Assembly (NCBI RefSeq): GCF_002887595.1
Contig: NZ_PEBU01000009.1
Location: 126,589-190,588 of the forward strand
Origin: Bowmanella denitrificans
Lineage (GTDB): Bacteria > Pseudomonadota > Gammaproteobacteria > Enterobacterales > Alteromonadaceae
Direction of reading: 5' to 3'
Length of the DNA stretch: 64,000 nucleotides
Shown: positions 33,709 through 42,822 of the stretch, one piece after another
How positions within the stretch are numbered: position 1 is the stretch's first letter
Layout: each line of letters starts with the position of its first letter
The notes under the pieces: generated by a model
The model's database searches: none
Seen by the model: the letters and a program-made list of their open reading frames with translations, nothing else
Told to the model about the DNA's origin: nothing
Translations under genes and position numbers: made by a program

Positions 33709-35703
33709 TTGGAATTGACCGCCACTGAAATTCAGTTGGGACCTTTAACCCTTTATCGCCACAGCCGCGAGCTGTGCCGTGATAAGCGCAAGCTGATTTT
33801 GGAACCCAGGATATATGCACTGCTGGAACAATTACTCAGCAGCCCTGATCACCTGGTAAGCCGCGACCACCTGATTGCCACGGTCTGGCAGGGGCGGGTT
33901 GTCAGTGAAAGTGCGATTAACAGGGCCATATCCCAGTTACGTAAAGCCCTGGCCGAACTGGACCCTGAGAATGACTATATTGAAACCCTGCCGAAACTGG
34001 GTTACCGGCTAAAAGTGATGCCCAGGCTGACCAGGCCAACTCCGCAACTCACCAAGCACAAGTGGCAAATAATGTCTGGCGCTTTAGCGTTACTGGCTGC
34101 GCTGTTATGGTTCATCATCCCGGCTGATGCCCCACCCCGTCCGCCCAGCCCTTTGCTTATCGCGGATAAAAGCGTTCACCCACTCACCGGCGATGACGGG
34201 CTGGAATTTGATGTGAGCCTGTCCGGCGATGGTCAGTCTGTGCTTTTTCATAAGGCAGATAACAAGGGGCGGGTACAGCTTTGGTTACAGCACAATCAAC
34301 AAAGCAGCCAACTGAGCCAAACCCCGGCCGAGCACCTCTCAGCCAAGCTCAGCCCGGATGGCAAGCAAGCGGTATTTGTAGAACTGCATGAACAAGATTG
34401 CCGGGTGATGCTGGCCGATCTGGCGCCTTTTAGCAGCCGTCCGTTATTTGACTGCACCCCGGACAATGGCATTCGCTTCGCCTGGATGCCTGACAATAAA
34501 GGCTTCTATTATCGCTACCGGCTGGACAAGACCCAGCCCTATGCCATGTATCTGTATCGTTTGGATACCGGCATGAGCCGTCAACTCACCCTGCCCGCCA
34601 ATGCCGGTAATGGCTTGGGCGATATTGCCATGGCGGTGGGAAATGAAGGAGACAGCCTGTTAGTTGCCACTTACCAAAGTCCGCAGCAAAGCATTCTGAC
34701 CTGGTACAACAGCCAGGATATGCAGGTGGTCAGCCGCCACGAACTGGCCATGGGAGTAAAAGATATGCAGTGGCACGCCGCCAGCGGCAGCGTTATTTTC
34801 AGTCACGGGGCGTATTTGTATCAATGGACTGGCGAACAGGTTGCGCCTTTATTTTATGCCGGGCAGACGGTGCAATCTTTTGCCCTGGCGGGGCAGCAGC
34901 TTATTTACAGCGACCTGTTGCAGCGCACCGGCATCTGGCAGAAGTCGCTGCCCGATGGCGCATTAGCCGCACAGATCAACAGCTCCAAACTGGATTTGCT
35001 GCCCAGGGTGAGTTATGACGGACAGCACCTGGCTTTTATCAGCACCCGTCAGGGCAAACATCAAATCTGGCTGCAATCCGGTCAGAATGCCGCCAGGCTG
35101 CTGGCGGATTTACCGGCGGGTTTTACCCGCTTAAGCTGGCAACTGGATGATTCAGCCCTGTTGTACAGCCATCAGGGCGCGGTTTATCAGGTTGAAATTC
35201 ACAGCGGCCAGGTAACCCAACTGCTACCCGAACAGACCCAGGCGTATGTGGTTAACCCGGCAGCGGATAATGCCTTGCTGTACAGCAGCACAAAAAGCGG
35301 CGACTGGCAGCTTTGGCGATGGCATCCTGCAACCGGCCACCAGCAGTTAACCGAACAAGGGGGATATAGTGGCTGGCTGCTCAACGACCAGCTCTATTTC
35401 AGCAAGTTTCATCAACCGGGACTCTGGCAAAAACGTCTGGGGGCTGAGCAGGAAACACAGGTTATTGAGGATTTTTCCATCATTAACTGGCTTAACTGGC
35501 AAGTTCTGGACGGAAAAATCGCCTTCTATCGTCAGGACCAGGGGGTATTCTTATTTGACCCACAAACCCAGATATCAACATTATTGATGGCCCCGCAGGC
35601 CGACTTTATTCACCAATACAGTCTGACCACCGACAGGCTGTTTTTTGTGCGGGCCGACACAGCGCAAGGGGATTTGTATGGTGTACGGCTAAGCACACCA
35701 TAA
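33709..35703 (+). CDS. CadC/ToxR-type membrane-bound regulator with WD40/TolB-like sensor
   Basis: 664 residues, start TTG at 33709 behind GGAG nine bases upstream; the nearby ATG runs quickly into a stop. N-terminal winged helix about 10-105 (EPRIYALLEQLLSSPDHLVSRDHLIATVW, SESAINRAISQLRKAL, YIETLPKLGYRL) binds DNA. One transmembrane helix at about 125-142 is followed by a large periplasmic part with TolB/WD40-like repeats (KLSPDGKQAVFVE, LLPRVSYDGQHLAFISTRQGKHQIWL). Proteins of this type sense the periplasm directly without phosphorylation. Likely targets are the divergent esterase or the downstream operon, 62 bp away. Confidence 0.9.
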   Translation: MELTATEIQLGPLTLYRHSRELCRDKRKLILEPRIYALLEQLLSSPDHLVSRDHLIATVWQGRVVSESAINRAISQLRKALAELDPENDYIETLPKLGYRLKVMPRLTRPTPQLTKHKWQIMSGALALLAALLWFIIPADAPPRPPSPLLIADKSVHPLTGDDGLEFDVSLSGDGQSVLFHKADNKGRVQLWLQHNQQSSQLSQTPAEHLSAKLSPDGKQAVFVELHEQDCRVMLADLAPFSSRPLFDCTPDNGIRFAWMPDNKGFYYRYRLDKTQPYAMYLYRLDTGMSRQLTLPANAGNGLGDIAMAVGNEGDSLLVATYQSPQQSILTWYNSQDMQVVSRHELAMGVKDMQWHAASGSVIFSHGAYLYQWTGEQVAPLFYAGQTVQSFALAGQQLIYSDLLQRTGIWQKSLPDGALAAQINSSKLDLLPRVSYDGQHLAFISTRQGKHQIWLQSGQNAARLLADLPAGFTRLSWQLDDSALLYSHQGAVYQVEIHSGQVTQLLPEQTQAYVVNPAADNALLYSSTKSGDWQLWRWHPATGHQQLTEQGGYSGWLLNDQLYFSKFHQPGLWQKRLGAEQETQVIEDFSIINWLNWQVLDGKIAFYRQDQGVFLFDPQTQISTLLMAPQADFIHQYSLTTDRLFFVRADTAQGDLYGVRLSTP

Positions 35704-35765
35704 TAGGTTTACCCTTTGGACAATACAGGTATAGTAGGAAGCACCTATCGAACGAGCCGTACGCC

Positions 35766-36407
35766 ATGATACTTCGATACGCTATATTGATATCTGCGCT
35801 ATTCAGTCTGTCGCTACAGGCCGCCAGGCTGGATGTCAGCTTAAAAACCAGTGACGATTCCGTGCTGCCTGGCACCGTGGTTTATCTGACCTCTGCGCAA
35901 CCCCTTCCCCCGGTTGCAGAAGGGGCTACAGCGGAGATGGATCAGGTCAACAAGCAATTTAAGCCGCATATTCTGGTGGTACAGAAAGGCACGCAGATTC
36001 GCTTTCCCAATTCCGATTCCATTCAGCATCATGTTTATTCCTTTTCGCCAGCTAAAACCTTTGAACTAAAGCTATATAAAGATCATCACCCCGCCCCTCT
36101 GCCCTTTGACAAAGCGGGGCAGGTGGAACTAGGCTGCAATGTACATGACTGGATGCTTGGCTACATTATGGTGGTGGATACCCCCTACTTTACCCAGCTA
36201 AACAAGCAGGGCCAGGCCAGTCTGGACGTACCAGCAGGTGATTACACGCTGCATATTCGACACCCGCGCATTCAGGATGACGCCGCCAGCCTGGACCAGG
36301 CTGTCACCATCAAGGGCAACCAACAGGTGCAACTGCGCCTTAAACAGCCGCTTTTACCCGGTGCCGATGACTTTGAAGATCAGGACGAGTTTTCCGGCTA
36401 TGAATAA
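35766..36407 (+). CDS. Periplasmic cupredoxin-like (methylamine-utilization-type) protein
   Basis: 213 residues with a signal peptide (MILRYAILISALFSLSLQA). The cupredoxin core holds RFPNSDSIQHHVYSFS (His88 or 89), and ELGCNVHDWMLGYI with Cys124, His127 and Met130, the pattern of type-1 copper ligands. Residues about 150-200 look like a carboxypeptidase-regulatory-type beta domain. It probably binds copper and carries electrons or senses redox. It overlaps the GGDEF/EAL gene by 8 bp, so the c-di-GMP enzyme and this protein are made together. Confidence 0.85.
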   Translation: MILRYAILISALFSLSLQAARLDVSLKTSDDSVLPGTVVYLTSAQPLPPVAEGATAEMDQVNKQFKPHILVVQKGTQIRFPNSDSIQHHVYSFSPAKTFELKLYKDHHPAPLPFDKAGQVELGCNVHDWMLGYIMVVDTPYFTQLNKQGQASLDVPAGDYTLHIRHPRIQDDAASLDQAVTIKGNQQVQLRLKQPLLPGADDFEDQDEFSGYE

Positions 36408-38763
36408 CCTCAGCAAATGGCTTCCCGACAGCTCATTGCGCACCCGCATGCTGCTGGTGTTTTTGCTGATCCTGGCGGTGATTGTGGTGGTCACAATAGT
36501 GACAGTGCAGCAAGCCACCTATCGCCATTCCACCGGCCAAGTGTTGGCCCATGCCAAAACCTCGGCCATGGTGGTACAAGACAAAATTCTGAATCAAAGC
36601 CGTCAGCTACAGGCAGCTCTAGACACCCTGGGCAAAGATTTCAGTACTAAACAACTGATTGCCAGTGGCAGCGAGGACCCGGCTTCGTTGGTCTCCGCTT
36701 TGGGTAATCATCAACGACGTATCAATGCCGATTTAAGCTGGGTACAGAATAACCAACAGCAGATTCTGGCAACAACGGCATCCTTTATCACATCCCCCCT
36801 GCCACCCGAATTAGCCAGTAGCAGCAATATCAGTTGGTTTCGATTAGGCAGCGATTACTACCTGGTTCAGGCAGTGCCAGTTCGCTATGTGGAAAGTAGC
36901 CCGACCATCAACGCCTGGTGGTTTGCGGCAATTAATGCCAGACGTTTTATCAGTGAGGAACTGGTCACTTTGACCGATATGCAGATCAGCTTGTTTTCGC
37001 CCGATGGACAACTGCTGGACAGCACTCTGGATGAAGAACTGAAAAACGGCCTCAGCACTGGGCAACTGCAATGGGACAGCGGTCTCAACCTGGTCAATCT
37101 GGGCCAGGGCAAACACCTTGATGAGTATATTTACGCATCATTCAATATCGGTGAGCAGCCGCTTAGTCTCAGGCTGTTACTGGCCAGCCCGGCTGACAAT
37201 GCTTATCTTTCGTACAACAGTCTGTTGGTACAGCTTATTTTGTTATTGGCCATTGCCGGTCTGCTGGCACTGCTCGCTGCAGTGATCATCTCCAACGGCA
37301 TTACCCGCCCGCTGACCAGGCTGGTGCAGGTCACGAATAAAATCAGTCGCGGCCAATATGTGGAAACCGTGCCAGAGTCCTCAACCTCAGAGATTGCGTC
37401 TTTGTCTGTGGCCATTCAGGACATGCAACAAGGTATTAAACAACGTGAACTGGAAATTCAGCAACTGGCTTATTTCGATGCCCTGACCGGGTTACCTAAC
37501 CGTAACCAGTTTATTGACCATTTACAGCAACTTATTCATAACGGCCAGACCAATGCCGCGGTGCTGATGATGGATCTGGACAGGTTTAAAGACATTAACG
37601 ATACCCTTGGCCATGTGACCGGTGACCAACTTCTGCAACTTATCGCAGAGCGGCTGGCAAACCTGCAATTAAGTAACCTGTTTCCAGCCAGGCTGGGTGG
37701 CGATGAGTTTGGTCTTATCTGGCTGTGTCAGGACTCATCGGCGCTTACGCCGTTACTGGAGGCGGTGGAACAGCTTTTTGAACAGCCTTTTATGCTGAAA
37801 ACTCTGCGTATGGAACTGGATGCCAGCATTGGTGTGGCACGTTTTCCTGAAGATGGCCAGGACCCGGCCAGCCTGCTGCAATGTGCGGATATTGCCATGT
37901 ACAGTTGTAAAGGTAAGCACCAGGGTCATGCCGTATACAAAGCGGAGTTGAACAAATATTCGGTGCAGCGCTTGAGCCTGATGTCGGAATTACGTGGCGC
38001 TCTGGGTGAAGGGCAGTTACAGCTCTATTATCAACCTAAGCTGGATCTGGCACACAACAAAGTGGTGGGTGCAGAGTGCCTGGTCAGATGGATTCATCCC
38101 ATCCATGGCTTTATTCCACCGGACCAGTTTATTCCCCTGGCCGAGCAAACCGGTGCTATCCGCGAACTCACCCATTGGGCGTTGCGCAGTGCCTTAGTAC
38201 AGCAGCAGCAATGGCAGGAACAAGGCTATACATTGAATCTGGCGGTGAATATCTCGCCGTTGGATTTAGTTGATATGAAGCTACCTGATGTCTTAAGTGA
38301 GCTCGCTGACATATTGCAGCAACCGCAATTGAATCTGACCCTGGAGGTGACAGAAAGCGCCGTAATGAGTGATCCAAGCACTGCTATTGATGTGCTGGAA
38401 AAGTTGCGGTCGATGGATTTAGTTCTGTCTATTGACGATTTCGGTACGGGTTATTCTTCCATGGCACAACTGAAGAAAATGCCGGTGCAGGAACTGAAGA
38501 TAGACAAGGCCTTTGTGCTGGATCTAGCCAGTAATGCAGACGATCAGGTAATGGTCAGAACCTTTATCAGCCTGGCCAGACACCTGGGACTGGATACCGT
38601 GGCCGAAGGTGTGGAAGATGCGAAAACGCTGAGCCTGCTCAGGCAAATGGGCTGCACTAAAGCACAAGGTTATTATTTAAGTAAACCACTGCCAGCCAAT
38701 GCGTTTTTCCAATGGTTGCAGGAATACCAGCACAAGGAGACACGGGTTTGCGAGGATGGTTAG
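36400..38763 (+). CDS. Membrane GGDEF/EAL c-di-GMP protein with HAMP domain
   Basis: 787 residues from the ATG at 36400, inside the cupredoxin stop. Transmembrane helix about 17-38, periplasmic sensor part to about 265, a second helix about 275-298, HAMP (about 298-350), GGDEF about 365-525 with intact RLGGDEF, EAL about 540-780. The EAL signature reads ECL, keeping the catalytic Glu, with DDFGTGYSS and the other metal residues present. Both cyclase and phosphodiesterase could work; one may regulate the other. The periplasmic domain may read the cupredoxin made by the same operon. Confidence 0.92.
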   Translation: MNNLSKWLPDSSLRTRMLLVFLLILAVIVVVTIVTVQQATYRHSTGQVLAHAKTSAMVVQDKILNQSRQLQAALDTLGKDFSTKQLIASGSEDPASLVSALGNHQRRINADLSWVQNNQQQILATTASFITSPLPPELASSSNISWFRLGSDYYLVQAVPVRYVESSPTINAWWFAAINARRFISEELVTLTDMQISLFSPDGQLLDSTLDEELKNGLSTGQLQWDSGLNLVNLGQGKHLDEYIYASFNIGEQPLSLRLLLASPADNAYLSYNSLLVQLILLLAIAGLLALLAAVIISNGITRPLTRLVQVTNKISRGQYVETVPESSTSEIASLSVAIQDMQQGIKQRELEIQQLAYFDALTGLPNRNQFIDHLQQLIHNGQTNAAVLMMDLDRFKDINDTLGHVTGDQLLQLIAERLANLQLSNLFPARLGGDEFGLIWLCQDSSALTPLLEAVEQLFEQPFMLKTLRMELDASIGVARFPEDGQDPASLLQCADIAMYSCKGKHQGHAVYKAELNKYSVQRLSLMSELRGALGEGQLQLYYQPKLDLAHNKVVGAECLVRWIHPIHGFIPPDQFIPLAEQTGAIRELTHWALRSALVQQQQWQEQGYTLNLAVNISPLDLVDMKLPDVLSELADILQQPQLNLTLEVTESAVMSDPSTAIDVLEKLRSMDLVLSIDDFGTGYSSMAQLKKMPVQELKIDKAFVLDLASNADDQVMVRTFISLARHLGLDTVAEGVEDAKTLSLLRQMGCTKAQGYYLSKPLPANAFFQWLQEYQHKETRVCEDG

Positions 38764-39950
38764 CCCTGCTGACAGTTGCGTCCGGCCTGAGCCAAGGTGC
38801 TGAAATATCCGGCCTGCTGCAGGTTAACCTGCTGGCCGCTGACAACCTGGATAGTTACCAGCAATATGGTACCAGCATATTACGCGAAGACCACAGCGGT
38901 ATTCACCTTCAGCAGGCGTTAGTGCGGGTTGAGCAGGATCTGGTCAGCGGCTTTTCTGTGGATCTGGTGGCAAATCTGCATGGCGACGGCGAGCAGCATG
39001 TCGGTCTTAGTCAGATGCAGCTTATCTATAAACCTCTGATGCCTTCGCAAACTAAGTTTAAGGGCCGGGCTGGCTTCTTTTATCCGGATATGTCACTGGA
39101 AAACCCCGAGCTGGGCTGGCTATCGCCGTATCAGTATACCCAAAGCGCGATTAATTCCTGGCTAGGTGAGGAACTGCGCATCCCAGGTGTAGAGTTTTCC
39201 CTCTATTCTCCCGGTCGCCAGCGTCATAGTCCCTGGTCATGGGAAGTCAATATGGGCGCATTTCGCGGTAATGACCCTTTAGGCACCCTGCTTAGCTGGC
39301 GGGGCTTTGCTTTGCATGACAGGCAGACTTTGCACCAGGACCGCATCGCCTTTGCCCCATATCCATCAGTGGTGGATCCTGGTCGCACCAATCACCCCGA
39401 TTGGGTGGAACCTTTTCATGAAATTGACGGGCGCACCGGTTACTACGCCGGTGTGCATCTGGATTATTATCAGCACAGTAACCTGCGCTATTACTATTAT
39501 GACAATAATGCCGATCCACTGGCCGCCAATGATCAGCGCCTGTATGCCTGGCACACCCGTTTTCACTCACTGGCGCTGTCTCATCGCTTTGGCAATGACA
39601 CGCGCATTATCGGCCAGTGGCTGAAGGGCGACACAGAAATGGGCACCCGTTGGGTGTTTGTCAATTTCGACGCCTGGTATCTGCTGCTGAGCCATAAATG
39701 GACCGAACATCGATTCAGCTTAAGGCTGGACAGTTTCAAAGCCAGAGAAGACGATAAGTGGGCCTGGGACCCAAATAACAGCGACGGGCGCGCCCTGACC
39801 CTAACCTGGCGTTACGACCTCAGTCCTCACTGGCAGGTGGGACTGGAACATCATGTCAACCGCAATACCGCAGCCAATCGCCCTACTCTGGGCCAGACCG
39901 CTAAACAGAATCAACAGCAGAGTCTGGCCGTGGTGCAATATCGCTGGTAA
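38748..39950 (+). CDS. Outer-membrane beta-barrel (porin-like) protein
   Basis: 400 residues from a TTG at 38748, seven bases after AGGAG, giving a signal peptide (MRGWLALLTVASGLSQG). The start overlaps the GGDEF/EAL gene by 16 bp. The mature part has alternating aromatic and polar strands (GKAGFFYPDMS-like, YYAGVHLDYYQHSNLRYYYYDN, HRFSLRLDSFKARED) and ends in QYRW, the terminal aromatic of a barrel. No substrate family is recognised. It is the third member of the copper protein-c-di-GMP-barrel operon. Confidence 0.75.
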   Translation: MRGWLALLTVASGLSQGAEISGLLQVNLLAADNLDSYQQYGTSILREDHSGIHLQQALVRVEQDLVSGFSVDLVANLHGDGEQHVGLSQMQLIYKPLMPSQTKFKGRAGFFYPDMSLENPELGWLSPYQYTQSAINSWLGEELRIPGVEFSLYSPGRQRHSPWSWEVNMGAFRGNDPLGTLLSWRGFALHDRQTLHQDRIAFAPYPSVVDPGRTNHPDWVEPFHEIDGRTGYYAGVHLDYYQHSNLRYYYYDNNADPLAANDQRLYAWHTRFHSLALSHRFGNDTRIIGQWLKGDTEMGTRWVFVNFDAWYLLLSHKWTEHRFSLRLDSFKAREDDKWAWDPNNSDGRALTLTWRYDLSPHWQVGLEHHVNRNTAANRPTLGQTAKQNQQQSLAVVQYRW

Positions 39951-40130
39951 ACCAGTTCAGCACCGCACCAGGCAACATCACATTAACAAAACTGCTGACA
40001 TTTGCAGCGAACGCGCCGACATCTATCGCTTAGTTACAGGAAAACTAAGACAAATACCTTATTATCCCCCGCCCTGATTCCGTATGATCAGGCTGTAATC
40101 CTTTCCTCTGGCTGTAACTAAAGAGACAAG

Positions 40131-41387
40131 ATGACTTTTAATAAAACTTTACTAGCAAGCAGTGTTGCCCTTCTTTCTTTTAATTCTTTCGGCGCCGCCT
40201 TCCAATTGGCCGAACAAAGCGCATCCGGCTTAGGACGCGCCTTTGCCGGTGAAGCCGCTATCGCCGAAGATGCCTCAGTAGTGGCGCGTAACCCGGCCCT
40301 GATGTCGGTGTTTACCAACAACCAAATGAGCCTGATGGCCACTTATGTTAACCCGGATGTCAGCCTTAAGGGCACCGGCGCGCCGCCTTATGCCGATGCC
40401 AGCCAACTAAATAACGACAGCATTGCGCCTACCGCCATTGTACCGGCAGGCTATCTGGTGATGCCGATCAATGAGCAGTTTGCCTTCGGTTTTGGCGCAT
40501 TTTCCAACTTTGGTTTGTCTACCGAGTTTGCCGATGACTACGCCGCCGGACAACTGGCAGGTAAAACCGAAATCGTCACGGTCAATATGAATACCAGCCT
40601 GTCGTACAAACTCAACGAACAATTCGCCATTGGCGCTGGGATTAACTATGTGTATGCCGATGCCAAAATTATCCGCCATTTGGGCACTACGCCATTACCG
40701 GTGCCGGCACAAACCGAAGCGGTACACCTGGAAGGCGACGACTACGGATTTGGCTGGAACCTGGGGGTAAGTTATCAAAGCGCACCAGGGCACAGATTCG
40801 GCCTGCATTATCGCAGTGAAACCGATATTAAATTCGCGGGTGAATACAGCAACCAGTTACCTGCCCAGCTTGGTGGCCTGGCCGGGCAAAGCCTGCCTGG
40901 TTCGGTGGACATCAGCCTGCCGGCCATGGCTGAGTTTTCCGGCACCCATCAACTGGATAAGCAGGTAGCCCTGCACTACAGCGTGATGTGGACCCAGTGG
41001 AGCAGTTTCGACAAACTGGAAGCCTTTGTACCTGGCCGCGACACGCCGGTTTTCCATAAGCAAGAGAATTTCTCAAACTCCTGGCGCTACGCCATCGGCG
41101 CTGACTACCAGTTGAATGCCGACACCAAATTGCGGCTGGGCATCGCTTACGACGAAACCCCGGCGGATGAAAACCATATGTCCATCTCCATTCCTGACAC
41201 CAATCGTCTGTGGCTGAGCGCTGGCGCCAAACATCAATTCAGCGCGACCTCGTCACTGGATGTAGGAGCAAGCATTCTACGCGGCGTGAACCGTCGTTTC
41301 AGCGAAGCCGACAGCCTGGGCGAATGGCAGTTTGAATCTGAAGGCAACGCTTATCTGTTTGCCGTACAGTACAACCTAGTATTCTGA
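40131..41387 (+). CDS. FadL-family outer-membrane transport protein
   Basis: 418 residues with a signal peptide ending FNSFGA-A. The start of the mature chain, AFQLAEQSASGLGRAFAGEAAIAEDASVVARNPALMS, is the FadL hatch with the NPA motif, and a 14-strand barrel ends in AVQYNLVF. FadL proteins pass long-chain fatty acids and other hydrophobic compounds across the outer membrane. It stands alone, 180 bp after the barrel gene, with its own terminator. Confidence 0.93.
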   Translation: MTFNKTLLASSVALLSFNSFGAAFQLAEQSASGLGRAFAGEAAIAEDASVVARNPALMSVFTNNQMSLMATYVNPDVSLKGTGAPPYADASQLNNDSIAPTAIVPAGYLVMPINEQFAFGFGAFSNFGLSTEFADDYAAGQLAGKTEIVTVNMNTSLSYKLNEQFAIGAGINYVYADAKIIRHLGTTPLPVPAQTEAVHLEGDDYGFGWNLGVSYQSAPGHRFGLHYRSETDIKFAGEYSNQLPAQLGGLAGQSLPGSVDISLPAMAEFSGTHQLDKQVALHYSVMWTQWSSFDKLEAFVPGRDTPVFHKQENFSNSWRYAIGADYQLNADTKLRLGIAYDETPADENHMSISIPDTNRLWLSAGAKHQFSATSSLDVGASILRGVNRRFSEADSLGEWQFESEGNAYLFAVQYNLVF

Positions 41388-41406
41388 TAAGCCTCTTAGA
41401 GAAATT

Positions 41407-41434
41407 AAAAACCGACCTGTGATGGTCGGTTTTT
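41407..41434. terminator. Bidirectional terminator between fadL-type gene and CheW-like gene
   Basis: Stem AAAAACCGACC / GGTCGGTTTTT with a six-base loop and flanking A and T runs, so it can serve both convergent genes. Confidence 0.9.
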
Positions 41435-41436
41435 TG

Positions 41437-41814
41437 TTAACAAAACGCCCGTACTATATGAGGTACGGCGCGGTGCTGTTTGGACAGGCGGATATGGTCG
41501 CGTACCCGATCAGCGGGATAGCCGAACAGGCCGAAGCGATTACCTTTGTTGTGACTGATCACCACCACGTGGTCCGGCACTTTCTGGATGCAACCGGAAA
41601 ACGGGTCAAGAACAGGGATTTGATAAGGTTCCAATTGGATAATGCCCATGCGCTTTCCGTCAATATAGGAATAACGGTCAAACACCGGCTTATCCAATAT
41701 GGCATAAACGGCAAATTTGGGGATCTGGACGCAGCGGCCTTGCCACTCCAATTCCACTAGCTGCAAAGTATCAAACAGAGACAGGATACTTTCGGGTAAC
41801 TTGTTGGCGTACAT
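41437..41814 (-). CDS. CheW-like small protein
   Basis: 125 residues. The sequence LVELEWQGRCVQIPKFAVYAILDK, QLEPYQIPVLDPFSG and VVVISHNKGNRFGLFGYPADRVRDHIRL follows the CheW order: first strand set, PVxDP, then the GNxxGLxxDxV segment. It is shorter than classical CheW (about 160) and lacks several core positions, so the assignment is moderate. It is an orphan with no chemotaxis kinase nearby; a chemoreceptor ends at the right edge of the window. Confidence 0.55.
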   Translation of the reverse strand: MYANKLPESILSLFDTLQLVELEWQGRCVQIPKFAVYAILDKPVFDRYSYIDGKRMGIIQLEPYQIPVLDPFSGCIQKVPDHVVVISHNKGNRFGLFGYPADRVRDHIRLSKQHRAVPHIVRAFC

Positions 41815-41922
41815 AGCTTCCCCCCAATAATGTTGTAGTCAGTTCGTCGTCGCTTTTCTCTCTCAGGTAAATAAAAATAAGGAATAAACAATTCTGACTA
41901 TAGTCGGTTATGGCAATTTAAT

Positions 41923-42636
41923 CTAAAAGTTAAGATAAAAATCCCGGCACAGCTGTCGGTATGCCTGACTATAAGCACCATCTGCCTGATGTATACAAAG
42001 GTTTTCGATCATTGGCTGCGACTCTTTAGCCGCCAGTTCCACCAGCATGCGCACCGGTGCTTTATCAGGCTGGCTTTGCAACAGCAGGCAGCGCTGCAAC
42101 AATAGTCCTGCTGTTTTGCCAAGTTCAATCAGCGTTTCAGCTGGCTCAACCGGCAAAACATAGGCGAAACGCCCCTGCCAGGTCAGCAATCCGGCCACCG
42201 CCGCTATTAGCACCGAATGTTCAAGCTCACTTGTATGTCTGGCCTGTTGTCTTTGCCGGGCAAACTGTTGACCGTGGGGGAAGTAAGGGGGATTGCTGAT
42301 AATCAAATCATAGTGTTTGTGCTGTTGCAATTGCTGCAATGGCCGCTGTTCAAACACCAACTTATGCGGCCAGGGGCTGAGCCTGGCATTGTCCCGGGCT
42401 TGCGTGATTGCGTTGTGGTCTATATCTATGCCCAGAATCTGTACTTCGTTGTGGGATTTTTGCGCCATCATCAGCGCCAGCAAGCCACTGCCGGTGCCGA
42501 TATCCAGAATAGTTTGGGCTTTGTCAGGGTTCACCCAACTGCCCAGCACAATACTGTCGGTACCCACTTTCATAGCACACTGGTCATGGGCGACAAAAAA
42601 CTGCTTAAAGGCAAAGCCGGGGCGACGCTCAGGCAA
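41923..42636 (-). CDS. trmN6: tRNA1(Val) (adenine37-N6)-methyltransferase
   Basis: 237 residues. Class I SAM methyltransferase with ILDIGTGSGLLALMMAQ (motif I, about 42-58), GIDIDHNAITQARDNA, and the N6-adenine catalytic ISNPPYFP near 110. N-terminal FKQFFVAHDQCAMKVGTDSIVLGSWV is the TrmN6/YfiC signature. The start is the TTG at 42636; nearby ATGs are out of frame. It overlaps by 8 bp a 33-codon ORF upstream, which may couple its translation. Confidence 0.9.
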   Translation of the reverse strand: MPERRPGFAFKQFFVAHDQCAMKVGTDSIVLGSWVNPDKAQTILDIGTGSGLLALMMAQKSHNEVQILGIDIDHNAITQARDNARLSPWPHKLVFEQRPLQQLQQHKHYDLIISNPPYFPHGQQFARQRQQARHTSELEHSVLIAAVAGLLTWQGRFAYVLPVEPAETLIELGKTAGLLLQRCLLLQSQPDKAPVRMLVELAAKESQPMIENLCIHQADGAYSQAYRQLCRDFYLNF

Positions 42637-42730
42637 AATACTGTAACTCCATCATCTGGCTAATCAACGCTTGTCCAACCAGTCCACTGGCCCCGAGAAC
42701 CAGCGCAGTAAACGCTTTTGTTTGTGTCAC
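42629..42730 (-). CDS. 33-aa Rossmann-like fragment overlapping trmN6
   Basis: From a GTG at 42730 with AGGT 5 bases before it to a TGA inside trmN6. The product contains TALVLGASGLVGQALISQM, the NAD(P)-binding start (GASGLVG) of HTATIP2/NAD-epimerase-like oxidoreductases, then stops. It is either the remnant of such a gene fused to the front of trmN6 or a leader peptide that couples translation. The rest of the oxidoreductase is not found here. Confidence 0.5.
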   Translation of the reverse strand: MTQTKAFTALVLGASGLVGQALISQMMELQYFA

Positions 42731-42822
42731 AATGTACCTGCCGAACAAGAATCAATAGAATAGCCTGCGCAATGACCGCCCAGGGCATCAGGCGGCTCTA
42801 TTAAATCAGGATACAGATAAAA

